From assembly GCA_006176705.1 (NCBI GenBank), contig QRFJ01005053.1:51428-115427 (forward strand): a stretch of DNA of 64,000 nt, read 5' to 3'. This DNA comes from Cocos nucifera. Its lineage: Eukaryota > Streptophyta > Magnoliopsida > Arecales > Arecaceae. Below the pieces are notes generated by a model. That model saw nothing but the letters and a program-made list of their open reading frames with translations, was not told the DNA's origin and did not search any database. Shown here in pieces: positions 1-10,958 of the stretch; position 1 is the first letter of the stretch; every line of letters starts with the position of its first letter. The position numbers and the translations under genes are program-made.

Positions 1-1361
1 TCGGCTCAAGCCACCGCGTCATATCAGCCAGTGCATTCAAACGTGCCAAGCTAAGCTAACTAAGCCAGCATGCCGGGCTAAGCCGACTAAGCCAGTGCAC
101 TAAGCCAGTCACGTAAGCTGATTCAGCCGTGGAAGTCATCAATCGATCCATGATCCAGACATGGACCGCCAGCTAAACAGAAATCGATGAATCATAGAGC
201 GACACATGGTCGACCTAGACCCTTAAAGGATTTACAGAAAATCTATCACAACTCATAGGACATTTTAGACTTTTCACTTAGTGATAGAGATGCTGATTCA
301 TTACGGTGTACGATGCAATCGATCCATGCGGTCCATGGGAACAATAATTGCATGATCGAATGGCTGCAGTAGCTTACGGTCAAGATCGGATGGTGGAGAA
401 AATTTTCTACTTCATGCTTCATGCGGATCGCCATCCAACGGCAATGCTTGATCAAGGAGATGATCCAACGATCTAGAATGCTTCCGACGGTGATCAAGAC
501 TCCCGACGTGCAATCAGCGATCATATTTTCTCCATCAACATGCAATCAATGGTCAGAATTTAATCTGACCTAATCTGGATCGATACGCATCCAATTTTGA
601 TGATTTTTTATCCATTGGATTTCTATTGAATGGCTAGATTTCACCAACTTCACCAGATTCGTTTTAGAGCTATTTTAATCTGAATTCTACTCAGATTTCT
701 TCATATTTTGATGATTAAAAAAAGCTCTTTGTCCCACATCGCTTAGAGAAAAATCCTCCACTCCTCCTAGCTTTATAAAAAGGACCCCAGGCCTCTAGAA
801 ATGGATAGATCTGGTTAGAGAAAAGCCAAGTTATAGGGTGGAAGCCAAGCTCAGGGTCGAAGGTTGCTTCAAAGCTATGGTGTTGAGAAGAAGAGCCGGT
901 CTTCAATGCAATCTCCATGCCTACGCTGATCTACGATCTTCTTCTAATTTTTTTTTCTCTTTTCTTTTTTTAAACTCTCGTATTTAATTCTAAATTTAAG
1001 TTTTAATGAAGAAAGCTTTATTGTTCTTTTCAATTCTAGCTCTTTAAATTAATTGTTCTTTATTGTTCTTTAATTTTATTGCAAGTAGCCGCTAAGATCT
1101 AAATAGAAGATCTTAGTACCAAGTTTATTTCTACATAATTTAAATTCTACTTTTATTTATAAATCTATTTTCCAACTTTAATTTTCTTTTCAAAATTTTT
1201 TTTTCTTTTTTTTAAAAAAATCAAAGATTTTAGAATTAAATCATTGCCTCTCTATGGATTCGATCCGACTCACTACTCTCTTCATAATTTTTAATTAATT
1301 TAAAAAATCAGATTTAAATTGATAAACGTGGTGTCTTAACGATAATATCGCACTTCTATCA
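1..1361 (+). mobile_element. LTR of an LTR retrotransposon, cut by the left window edge
   Basis: The stretch has LTR layout: a TCCCACATCGC motif followed by a TATA box (774-780), a long T/A-rich leader, and a TGGATTCGATCCGACTCAC-type motif near 1256-1275 that is common near the end of plant Ty3 LTRs. It ends in CA at 1361, and the next base continues family-A LTR sequence, so it was inserted into that LTR. Short CTAAGCC-type repeats fill 40-120. No coding domain is visible, so the lineage is uncertain. Whether this is a solo LTR or the 3' LTR of a complete element cannot be told, because the left end lies outside the window. Confidence 0.6.
774..780 (+). promoter_or_regulatory. TATA box of the left-edge LTR
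   Basis: TATAAAA lies about 45 bases downstream of a CCCACATCGC motif, the usual arrangement in LTR promoters of plant retroelements. It marks the U3/R transition and fits plus-strand orientation. Confidence 0.5.
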
Positions 1362-2214
1362 GTCCTTCTACTAGAAAGTGAAAGAAGGGGGTGCATGCCT
1401 AGGGAGGCGTGCATCCAAGGATAATGATGCCTGAAGTCCCATATAGATGGGACTCTAGGTTGCTTCATGATATCAAACTAGGTGGTGCCAAAAACTCTAC
1501 TTTGATCAGTCTTGGCGCCACCTAAGGATGTTTGAGAGGGACTCTCATCTGATTGGATTAGGTGATGTCATCCTACCAATCAGATTTAGATCTGATTATA
1601 CGTAAAGATGTGATTGGTCGGAATGATGTGGCACTGCATCGCATAGCAAGATCTATATAAACCCCATCTGCGCCTAGTTTTAAAAGAGTTCTCTCCTTGC
1701 CCATGCCACATAGCCCTCTCCCCTCTCCTCCATGCCTACCTCTGATCCTCTCTCTGCTCTCCATGCCTAAGAGGCCTTGGGCTCAAGTTTGGTGTGATCC
1801 AATCAAGAGAAAGGCGATAAGAAAAGAAGAAGGCAGCACTGCTGCAAGAGACAACATCGGATCTTCAAAAATTATTTTGAAGATCTTCAAGATCAGATCC
1901 AGATCTAATCTTTGAAGAAAAGATTAAGAAGGAGAAGATCTTCAGATTCTATCCGAGTGAATATTGGTAGAGGCCAGGCAATTGCATGGCTGCATCTAGA
2001 ACCTCAGAAAATCAGTAGGATCATCATAGGATAATAAGATTACCCAAGAATAAGATATAAATTAAATATAATTTAATTTATTTATTAGATTTATCAAATT
2101 AGATTTAAAAAGTATAAGATCTAATTTAGATCTAAGAAAAAAAATTTTGAAATATTCTTCTTGGTCAAATCATATCTGAACGAACTTGATCCGAGAAATA
2201 GGATTTTTCCTTCA
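1362..2214 (+). repeat. 5' LTR of element 1, truncated
   Basis: It matches the last 860 bases of the LTR at 8085-10372, including the GCATGCCTAGGGAGGC block and the TATA region. It ends in TTCA two bases before the primer binding site. The upstream part is missing because another element's LTR abuts at 1361. Confidence 0.85.
1654..1660 (+). promoter_or_regulatory. TATA box of family-A LTR
   Basis: TATATAA is followed by ACCCC and a CT-rich leader. The same block recurs in every family-A LTR here (near 9802, 30643 and 37201), as expected for the U3 promoter of the element. Confidence 0.6.
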
Positions 2215-2216
2215 AC

Positions 2217-2228
2217 TGGTATCAGAGC
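2217..2228 (+). other. Primer binding site of element 1
   Basis: TGGTATCAGAGC is complementary to the 3' end of initiator methionine tRNA, the standard primer for plant copia elements. It starts two bases after the LTR end TTCA. Confidence 0.9.
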
Positions 2229-4102
2229 TAGATTCTCATAAATAATTTAGATCTAATTTTAATTTATTTTTAATCTAATAATTAAGTGATTTTAGATATC
2301 ACATGAAATATTATTTGATCTAAAATCAAAAGAATTAAAAATTAAATAATTTAGATCTAAGTTGTACAAGATGCATAACTAGTTGTAGAATAGAATTATT
2401 CTATGTATAGTCTTGCATGATCATAATTTAATTTGATTAAGTTATAATTTTTAGATCTATTTATTTATTATTTTTTAATATTATAAATATTATAATAAGA
2501 TCTAAAAAATAAAAAATAAAATTATTTAATTTTTGATTCATATGAGATATGATGAATGCATGTTTAGACTAGTTGTAGAATAGTTCTACATAATTATCTA
2601 GAATAGAATTTATTTTGATATGATCAATTTAAATTTAATTTTTTAGATGATTATGAGATAATTTAGATCTAAAAATATGCATGATATGATACATGAGATG
2701 TATGCAAAATATGTTTATAGTTAGATCAATTTTTATATATGAGATATATGATGTAGATCTAACTAGTTTTGTAGTTTTCATATTTCCTGATTAAGGCATT
2801 CTCCTTGGCCATCCGATCATAAGAACAAAGTAGGATTTAAATGCCCTCTCCTCCCATTCGATGGGGTGTTCTTATGATGTGTAGGGGTGCTGCGTATTTG
2901 TCCTTAATCAAAAATCCAAAAACTTACTTTCTGCAAAATCCTAGATCCTGAAATCCTAGGATTTTATTTACATATTTTATTTATGAACCCTAAACTTAAT
3001 TAAGAATTAAGATTATGAAATATTAATTAGGTCTAAAATTGAGAATTTTTAGATCTAAGACATATTCATAAAATTGGGTTCGGGCTTGGGTAGCTCAATT
3101 AGGTCTAAGCGGTTGATCAAACCGAATCAAGAGTTGGTTAGATGGGATCAAGAGTGCTTAAATTGACCAGCCTAATAGGATTAAGTCTGGGTCAAGATCG
3201 AGTCACGTGAGTGATCGATCAAGCTAAGACCTAATTAGGCTCAGTGGTTAGAGTCTGGATTGTAGGCTAACCCGATTGGTTCTGGCTCAATAATTTGGTG
3301 TCTAAGGTAAGTTTGGCAGATACGACCGACTAATTTTTAATTGGAAGCTACTCGACTTGAATGCATTCTTGATCGAGTTAATGGCATATCCCTTCCACCG
3401 ATCTCACTTACCTGGCCATGTTTGTTGACTCAGTTCTGATCTGAGGTGGTCAATAATCCGAGCTAACCCATGCCACTAGGTTAGTCATAATGGTTATGAC
3501 TATGTCAAGTCTAGTTTAATGAGACCTAAATCAAATCTTCCCTAAGAAAAGATTAAGTCTAAGGTCTTCCACCATTGTAGATGTGCGGGCCCTTCCCGGG
3601 GTTGATTGTTCTCGGCTGGTTACAGTGGTTCAGTTGCACCAAAAAGATGCAACCATGTCTATTAGGCATTGGATGCTATGGGCTGGAGGATGGATTGGGC
3701 TCAATATTTTGGATACGGTGAGAGACTCAATTAGGAATCCAATCTATGCAAATGGTGGGTCTGACTTAACTAAGGAGTGGATCAATATTTTGGGCACGGT
3801 GAGATTCATGAATTAGAGACCAAGTTTGGGTGCACCATGATTAGAGAATCATTGAACAAGAGTTGTTCACTCATTGGCTAACCCATCACCAATAACTGTT
3901 AGGTGAGGTGATGAGTCAGTTGGTGGGACCGCACCACCCACTAGAAATCATTAATCATGGAGATTTTTGCATCTCTATAGAAGGAGTGTAGGGATCCAAG
4001 AAAATAGTGGGAGCTAATTTATTTAAAAATAAAATTTCCTAAATAAATTGGTCAAGTCTTAATTACAATATCTAACTAGAAACTTTGACTCTCTATAGGA
4101 AA
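2229..4102 (+). other. Untranslated leader of element 1
   Basis: This is about 1.9 kb of AT-rich sequence between primer site and gag. It has no open frame of note. The first half is rich in AGATCTAA words; the second half has GC-richer blocks, including two CTTACCTGGCC/CTAAGGTAAG segments. It matches 31234-33108 almost base for base. A long leader is typical of large Angela-like copia elements. Confidence 0.75.
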
Positions 4103-4940
4103 ATGTCTGCATCCAACCCACTAGCACGTATCCTGGACACCCATAGACTGACCGAACCCAATTACAAGGATTGGCTCCAAAACTTCAAAATTATTTTGGG
4201 TTCAAGAAGTTAACTCATGTATTGGACCAGGACCCTCCCACCTTACCAGCTCGTCCATCTGCTGAACAGAGAGCGTCTCTTGAAAAGTGGATGGACGAAG
4301 ATAACAAGGCCAGATACTACATGTTGGGCTCGATGTCTGATGAGCTTCAGTGCCAACATGAAGATATCAGGACTGCTCGCCAAATGTTGGCTCACCTACA
4401 AGAGATGTTTGGTGAACAGAGTCGCGCAGCCAAAGTATCAAGTCACTAAATGACTATTTAAGGCTAAAATGCGTGATGGGACAGTCAGTCCAAGATCATT
4501 GTCTGATGATGATCAAGGACTTGGAAGAGCTTGAGAAGCTCAAAGTGAAGTTGGACTTGGATCTGCAGAATGATATAATTCTGCAATCCTTGACTGATGC
4601 ATATGGGCAGTTCATCATGAACTACCATATGCATAAACTTCAAAATTCTTGGCCGAGCTTATGAATATGCTGGTTACTGCTGAGCTTTCTATGAAAGGTT
4701 CTAAAGGCTCAGTGCTTGCTATGGAATGGACTTCTTCCAAGAGAAAGTCTTTTGGAAAGAAGAAGAAGTCTGTGAAAAAGCAAAAGGTGGAAGGAGGAAA
4801 GAAGAAAAAGGCAAAGCTGAAGAAAAAGGCCGCTGACAAAGGAAAGTATTTTCATTGCAACACTGACGGCCATTGGAAGCGGAACTGCCCTACTTACCTG
4901 GCCACCCTGAAGAATAAGAAGGAGGCAGGTCCTTCTGGAG
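4103..4940 (+). pseudogene. Copia gag (capsid/nucleocapsid), frameshifted
   Basis: The start is MSASNPLARILDTHRLT at 4103, and the matching start occurs at 33109. A base is lost near 4165 compared with the copy at 33180, and further frame changes fall near 4440 and 4660, so the protein is split over three frames. The C-terminal part is lysine-rich and carries a CCHC zinc knuckle near 4840-4890, reading YFHC...GHWKRNC. The first cysteine of the knuckle is tyrosine here, which should impair zinc and RNA binding. Gag would form the virus-like particle in the cytoplasm. Protease follows directly. Confidence 0.8.
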
Positions 4941-5240
4941 GTATGCTCGTTATTGAGTCTAACCTTACGATTTCTTCTGCATCCAGTTGGGTGCTTGACT
5001 CTGGTTCTAGTGCTCATTTGTGCACTTCTATGCAGGGTCTTGAGGATAGCAGGAGGCTGAGGGATGGTGAGATGATCCTACGCATCGAAAATGGAGCAAG
5101 AGTTGCTGCTGTGGCCGTGGGAACATACCCTCTTCGACTACCATCTGGTTTAGACTTAGTATTAAAGACTGTTATTATGTGCCTGCAGCAAGCAGGAATT
5201 TGATTTCTATTTCTTGCTTTGCATTAGAAGGCTATGTAAT
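4941..5240 (+). pseudogene. Copia aspartic protease
   Basis: The region reads SSWVLDSGSSAHLC near 4980-5020, with the catalytic D-S-G triad of retroelement aspartic proteases. It follows gag in the same frame (to 5203) and then loses frame at GLDLVLKT near 5160, where the copy at 34160 reads on. The role would be cleavage of the gag-pol polyprotein. About 80 residues are readable. Confidence 0.75.
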
Positions 5241-6270
5241 TAGTTTTCTTAAGGACCATTGTAATATTCTTTATGAAAGAAATAAAATTGCAAGTGGTTT
5301 TCCTTATTAAATGGTCTTTATCAGTTACATATTGATGTATCTATTTTTAATATCGAGCAAAATGTGAATGCCATAAAATCAAAACGACCTAGGGATAGTC
5401 CAAATGATAGGTATCTATGGCACCTAAGACTAGGTCATATAGCAGAAGATAGGGTTAACAAATTGGAGAAAATGGGCTATTGAGTCCATTGACTTTCGAG
5501 TCATATCCAATTTGTGAATCTTGTCTTCAATGGCAAAATGACTAAAGCTCCCTTTTGTAGGACATGGGGAAAGGGCCACAGATCTTCTTGCCCTAGTACA
5601 TACTGATGTGTGCGGCCCATTTGATGTGCCGGCTAGAGGCAACTTTGTCTACTTCATAACCTTTATCGATGATTTATCTAGGTATGGGTATGTGTATCTT
5701 ATGAGACACAAGTCTGAAGCTTTTGAAAAGTTCAAAGAATTCAGACATGAAGTAGAAAAAGCAAACTTGAAAAACCCATTAAGGTTCTTCGATCAGATCG
5801 AGGAGGTGAATACCTTAGTCGAGAATTCCTAGACTATCTCAAGAAAATGGCATAGTCTCTCAATGGACTCCACCTGGAACACCTCAACTCAATGGGGTTT
5901 CAGAATGGAGAAATCGGACCCTATTAGATATGGTCCGATCCATGATGAGCTTCACAGACCTTCCTGATTTTCTTTGGGGACATAGTCTGTTAACTGCAAT
6001 ATATCTTACTGAATAGGGTTCCTTCTAAAACCATTCCTACCACACCGTATGAGATATGGCATGGTAAGAAACCAAGTCTGAGTCATCTCAGAATTTGGGG
6101 TTGTCCGGCTCATGTCAAAAGACAACAAGCGGACAAGTTAGACTTTAGGTCCTTTAGAGCTCGATTTATAGGATATCCTAAAGAGTCATTAGGATATTAT
6201 TTCTACATTCCAGAAGATCATAATGTGATTGTGAGTCGACATGCCATCTTTCTTGAAAAATAGTTTATTC
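5241..6270 (+). pseudogene. Copia integrase, frameshifted
   Basis: The zinc-binding N-terminal domain begins with WHLRLGH (near 5418) and a C-x-x-C further on. The catalytic core has the first aspartate in HTDVCGP (near 5600), the second in FIDDLSRYG (near 5665) and the glutamate in LNGVSEWRNRTLLDM (near 5890). A C-terminal portion with HLRIWGCPAHVK (near 6085) and the GYPKESLGYYF stretch follows. At least three frame changes and a stop break it. It would insert cDNA into the nuclear genome. The corresponding region is entirely absent from the second family-A element at 28924-37761. Confidence 0.8.
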
Positions 6271-6343
6271 AAGATAGCGGCATTGGAAAAGCAGATTCAA
6301 GCTCGAGGAGAAAGTCTCACAAGAGCAACGAGCTAAGGACCAA

Positions 6344-7290
6344 ATGGAACCAAATCAGGTTAAGCCAATCCAATCACTACCTCCTCCACCTCGTAGATCG
6401 GAAAGAGTTTTTCATCCCCCTGAGAGGTACTTAGGTACTATTTCAGAGGAAGTAGAGAAAATGTTCCTCATAGGTAATGGGGTTCATGGTGATGATCCCA
6501 AAACCTATAATGAGGCGATATCAGATATCGACTCCGAGAAATGGTTAGAGGCAATGAAGTCAGAAATTGACTCGATGCACTCAAACCAAGTCTGGACCTT
6601 GGTAGATCCACCAGAAGGTATAGTACCTATTGGGTGTAAATGGATCTTCAAGAGAAAGATTGGTGCAGATGGGAATGTGGAGACATTCAAAGCTAGATTA
6701 GTGGCAAAAGGTTATAGTCAATGCGAAGGCATTGACTATCAGGATACCTTTTCGCCAGTAGCTATGCTAAAATCCATCCGCACATTGCTTGCTGTTGCAG
6801 CCTATTTCGATTATGAAATATGGCAAATGGACGTGAAAATGACATTCTTAAATGGATATCTTGAGGAAGATATCTATATGGAACAGCCGCTAGGTTTCAC
6901 ATCCAGTGATGATGATCACAAGGTATGCAAGCTGCAAAGGTCCATATATGGACTTAAGCAAGCATCTCGGAGCTGGAATACTCATTTTAATGATGTGATC
7001 AAATTAGTTTGGTTTCATCAAAAATGAGGAGGAACCATGTATCTTCAAAAAGGTCAGTGGGAGCGCTGTTGTCTTCCTCGTATTGTACGTGGATGACATC
7101 CTCCTTATTGGGAATGATATTCCCATGTTGACCATAGTTAAAATGTGGTTATCCAAAGAATTCTCCATGAAAGACCTAGGAGAAGCATCCTTTATTCTAG
7201 GAATTAAGGTCTATAGAGATAGACCGAATAGGATGCTAGGACTTTCACAGAAGATGTACATAGAGGAAAGTGCTAAAGAGGTTTAGTATG
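6344..7290 (+). pseudogene. Copia reverse transcriptase
   Basis: A 227-residue frame (6344-7027) carries WLEAMKSEIDSM, KWIFKRK, ARLVAKG and the first catalytic aspartate in QMDVKMTFLNGYLEEDIYMEQP. The palm motif YVDD follows in another frame at 7083. A frameshift near 7000-7080 separates the two halves, and a second one falls near 7280. It would copy element RNA into DNA inside the particle. This is the best preserved pol section of element 1. Confidence 0.88.
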
Positions 7291-7309
7291 GAAAAACTCT
7301 AAGAGGGGT

Positions 7310-8070
7310 TTGGTACCCTTCAGACATGGCATTCATCTTTCCAAGAAGATGTGCCCTAGCACACCTGAGGAAATAGAATGCATGAGCAAGATCCCTTATG
7401 CTTCAGCAATAGGGAGCCTCATGTATGCCATGTTATGTACACGACCTGATATAGCCCATGCTGTGAGTGTCACAAGCAGATATCAGTCGAATCCAGGTGA
7501 AGAACACTGGACTTCTGTGAAATGTATCCTTAAGTACTTAAGAAGAACTAAGGATATGTTGTTGGTCTTTGGTAATGGAGAACTCCAAGTCCAGGGATAT
7601 ACAGACTCGGATTTTATGTCCGATGTAGATGATCGAAAGTCGACATCTGGGAGTCTGTTTGTGTGCAATGGTGGTGCTGTCAGTTGGAAAGAGTTTCAAG
7701 CAAACAGTGATAGCAGATTCCACCATGGAAGCAGAATACATCGCTGCATCAGAAGCTATGAAGGAGGCATTCTGGTATAAGAAGTTTGCCGCAGAGATTC
7801 GGAGTGATGCCATCAGATGCCATTCCTCTATACTGCGACAACAATGGTGCCATAGCCCTTGCTAAGGAGCCGAGGTCTCACCAGAAATCCAAGCACATCG
7901 AGCGGCGATACCACCTCATCCGCGATTACCTCGAGAAGGGTTACGTCGAGGTCAAGAGAGTCGACTCCGCAGATAATGCGGCAGACCCACTTACAAAGCC
8001 ATTGGGCCAGCAGAAGATCGAAGCCCACCTTGAGAAGATGGGACTTAGATTTGTAGCCAATTGGCTTTAG
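7310..8070 (+). pseudogene. Copia RNase H, end of pol
   Basis: The segments are PYASAIGSLMYAMLCTRPDIA, then GYTDSDFMSDVDDRKSTSGSLF with an RNase H aspartate, MEAEYIAASEA with the catalytic glutamate, LYCDNNGAIALAKEP with the next aspartate, and the family-typical end DPLTKPLGQQKIEAH. Three frames are needed, because an extra base near 7690 and a second change near 7790 break it. The stop at 8070 lies 14 bases before the 3' LTR. Confidence 0.85.
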
Positions 8071-8071
8071 G

Positions 8072-8084
8072 TCAAGTGGGAGTT
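8072..8084 (+). other. Polypurine tract of element 1
   Basis: AAGTGGGAG directly precedes the 3' LTR start TGTTAGA and would prime plus-strand DNA synthesis. It matches the usual copia tract. Confidence 0.8.
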
Positions 8085-10372
8085 TGTTAGATATATGTGC
8101 CCTAGAAGCCAGAATTGGCTGACACTTGTAATACACTTCTAAGGGCAAAATTATAATTTTGACTATAAATAATAAAATAAATTATTTTCTATCACATATG
8201 TGTATTTAGTGTCTGTGATACATCCTTTGAGTTAATGGTAATGATAATTCATATTTTCAAGAGTTGAAAATTTAAGACATGAATTTTCATTATTAACTCA
8301 TAAAATGCTCCTGACCATAGGATCATCATGAGGATGGTGATTGATCCAGAAGGTTGGTGTACAATCGCTTCTTTATAGTAGATGAGTCTTGAGTCTATGG
8401 TGTAGAGACACCGGAGCGAGAGTATAGGTACTCGTTAGAGAACGAGGGCACTGAGCGTGACCACCTCGAGTAGTCATTAAGGAAGTCTACCTTCTCGTCG
8501 ATGACTGACTCGAAGCTGCAGTGGTGTGTCTGGTTCTTTGACCTGAGGTGCATCGACAGTTCACCTTGAGGGTGTTATAGTTTGACTACACCATAACTCG
8601 ATCTCCTAGCCATTTGGAAATCCTGAGGTGTATGTTGGCTATAGCATGTTCATTGTAGGAATTGGATTGCACCAAGATGGAAAATCTATCTACCTCGGTA
8701 GATGAGGAGCAGCCCTATGATGATCATGAGAATCAAGTCCATAAGCCCATGGCCATGGCAGAGTGAAATAATAGAAAGAGTTTCTATTAAGATTTTCACA
8801 TCGGACTTGAATCGAATGATTAATTCATATGATGAAAATTAGGGTTTGACGAGTTCACCTTAACCCTAATCTGATCGGAGCTCAAGATAGAAGAACTTAA
8901 TCACACAGGTAGCTGCACCGAGAGGTTCATTTTTAGTTTCTGATGGGTTGCCACCATATACTGCTAGGTGTCACTGGTGGATTTTTGGAGCAATTAGAAT
9001 GATTTAGATGATCGATCATTCTAGTTGTCTGAATCAGAAGAGTTCTGATCCATCGAAAGGAGTTTCGATGATGTCGATGATAGAGATCATGACATATCCT
9101 CATTACCATATAGAACTGAACCTAACTGGATCACACAAATAAGGGTTTGGATCTGGATATCATCAATTGGACTAATCCAGTTCAATTGATTTGAATTAGA
9201 TTCAATTAGGTTCAAGAAAATCGTGCTAGCACACGATTGAGCCTAATATTCTCCTTTCAACTATCATAAAAGTTGTCTCGACTGAGCCAAATGTGTTTGG
9301 CTCACTCAGGTACCTTTACTTGGTCTGACTAGAGCTTGTCCAAGTCAGAAAAGGGTTGTCTTAATTTATGAGATAAATTTGAGACAACACCTTGCCATTT
9401 TTCCATCACCTGCTAATTCTTATCTTTTGACTTTGATCAAATGTTGATCTTTGATACTTAGACATCTATCTATGTGTCATGCACCCATAGGAGAGAGATT
9501 TGACCTCTTGTCCCCCTACTAGAAAGAGGAAAGGTGGGGGCACATGCCTAGGGAGGCATGCACCCAAGGATAATGACGCCTGGAGTGCCATACAGATGGG
9601 ACTCCAGGTTGCTTCATGATATCAAACAAGATGGTGCCAAAGACTCTATTTTGACTAGTCTTGGTGCCACCTAAGGATGTTTAAGAGGGGCTCTCATCTG
9701 ATTAAATCAGGTGATGTCATCCCACCAATCAGATTTAGATCTGATTGCACGTAGAGATGTGATTGGCCTAGATGATGTGGCACTGCATGGCACAGTAGGG
9801 TCTATATAAACCCTATCTATGCCTAATTTTAAAAGAGTTCTCCCCTTGCCTACGCCACATAGCCCTCTCCCCTTTCCTCCATACCTACGTCTGATCCTTT
9901 CTCTCCTCTCCATGCCCAAGAGGTCTTGGGCTCAAGTTTGGTGCAATCCAGGCAAGAGAAAGGCAACAAGAAAGGAAGAAGGCAGCACTGCTACAAGAGA
10001 TGACATCGGATCTTCAAAAATTATTTTTAAGATCTTCAAGATTAGATCCAGATCTGATCTTTGAAGAAAAGATTAAGAAGAAAAAGATCTTCAGATCCTG
10101 CCCAAGTAGATATCGGTAGAGGCTAGGCGATTGTGTGGTTGCATCCAGAACCTCAAAAAATCAGCAGGATCATCATAGGATAATAAGATTATCCAAGAAC
10201 AAGGTATAAATTAAATCTAATTTAATTTATTTTATTTATTTATTAGATTCATCAAATCAGATTTGAAAAGTATTAGATCTGATTTAGATCTAAGAAAAAA
10301 AATTTTGAAATATTTCTCTTGGTCAAATCAAATCTGAATGAATCTGATTCGAAAAATAGAATTTTTTCTTCA
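8085..10372 (+). repeat. 3' LTR of element 1 (family A, 2288 bp)
   Basis: It runs from TGTTAGATATATG to TTCA. Its ends and length match the LTR at 28924-31219 (2296 bp) and, reversed, 45461-47741 (2281 bp). Small open frames within it have no family resemblance. Confidence 0.9.
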
Positions 10373-10958
10373 AAATAATGTTGCCCACCTAGAAAACCTG
10401 AGGAAGACCCAAAAAAATAAGTGAAAAGCAAAAAAAACAAAGGAGAAAGGGTAAGAAACTAACCTAAGTCAAATGAAGAGCTCAAGAAGGTGATTGAAAA
10501 GATGGAAAGTAGTTGAGAAGGACATCAATGGTCAAAAAATTACAACACGAGGAGAGTAGGATGTTCAGAGGAAGTAAAGAGCGAAGGAAGGAGAAGAAAG
10601 ACTCTGATAGAGATGAGAAGTTGGGGAAGGAGAAGAAGTTTAAATAACAAAAGGTAGTTCAAAATGGTTATGATTGCATGCCCTCCTCAGCCAGTTCCGA
10701 CCTACCATGTGTCCCGTCCATCACGCTAATCCCTAATGCCTGACAGAACAATTATGGTGCCATACATGAAGCACTGCACTAGATGAGTTTACAAAGGAAT
10801 TTATCTTTTTGGGTCATTCTCCCATTAAGAAGTTTTAGCACCAACTTATAAAGGGCCAAACTATTTCACTTCTCAAGGGCGAAAAGCTGACGAAGGACTT
10901 TGGTGATTGCAATTTTTGTACTTCATTCGAAATTTGAACTTGGGAGTAGGGAGATAGG
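10373..10958 (+). mobile_element. 3' internal tail of a Ty3-like element (family C)
   Basis: A purine-rich non-coding stretch ends in a polypurine-like GGGAGTAGGGAGA next to an LTR start. The last 90 bases align with 37860-37944, which precede the second family-C LTR. No pol domain is readable. Confidence 0.5.

Larger units (their letters stand above)
1362..10372 (+). mobile_element. Family-A Ty1/copia element 1 (Angela/Tork-like), 5'-truncated
   Basis: The order is truncated 5' LTR (1362-2214), primer binding site (2217-2228), leader, gag, protease, integrase, RT, RNase H, polypurine tract and full 3' LTR (8085-10372). PR-IN-RT-RH order and the YVDD motif define Ty1/copia. The LTR start TGTTAGATATATGTGCCC resembles the Angela group, but the lineage is not proven. 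All coding parts carry frameshifts or stops, so the copy is non-autonomous. Its leader (about 2229-4100) is very similar to that of the copy at 28924-37761. The first roughly 1.4 kb of the 5' LTR is replaced by the element ending at 1361. Confidence 0.9.

Noticed and set aside
1..130. CTAAGCC-rich short repeats as telomere-like sequence or a CRISPR-like array
   Set aside because: Spacing is irregular and the unit differs from plant telomere TTTAGGG/CCCTAAA; there are no direct repeats with unique spacers. It is internal LTR low-complexity sequence.
2217..2228. tRNA-like match TGGTATCAGAGC as part of a tRNA gene
   Set aside because: Only the 12-base primer-site complement is present, with no cloverleaf around it.
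4709..5017. Minus-strand open frame opposite gag
   Set aside because: It is the shadow of the lysine-rich gag tract, giving phenylalanine/leucine runs; the plus strand carries the recognisable zinc knuckle and protease.
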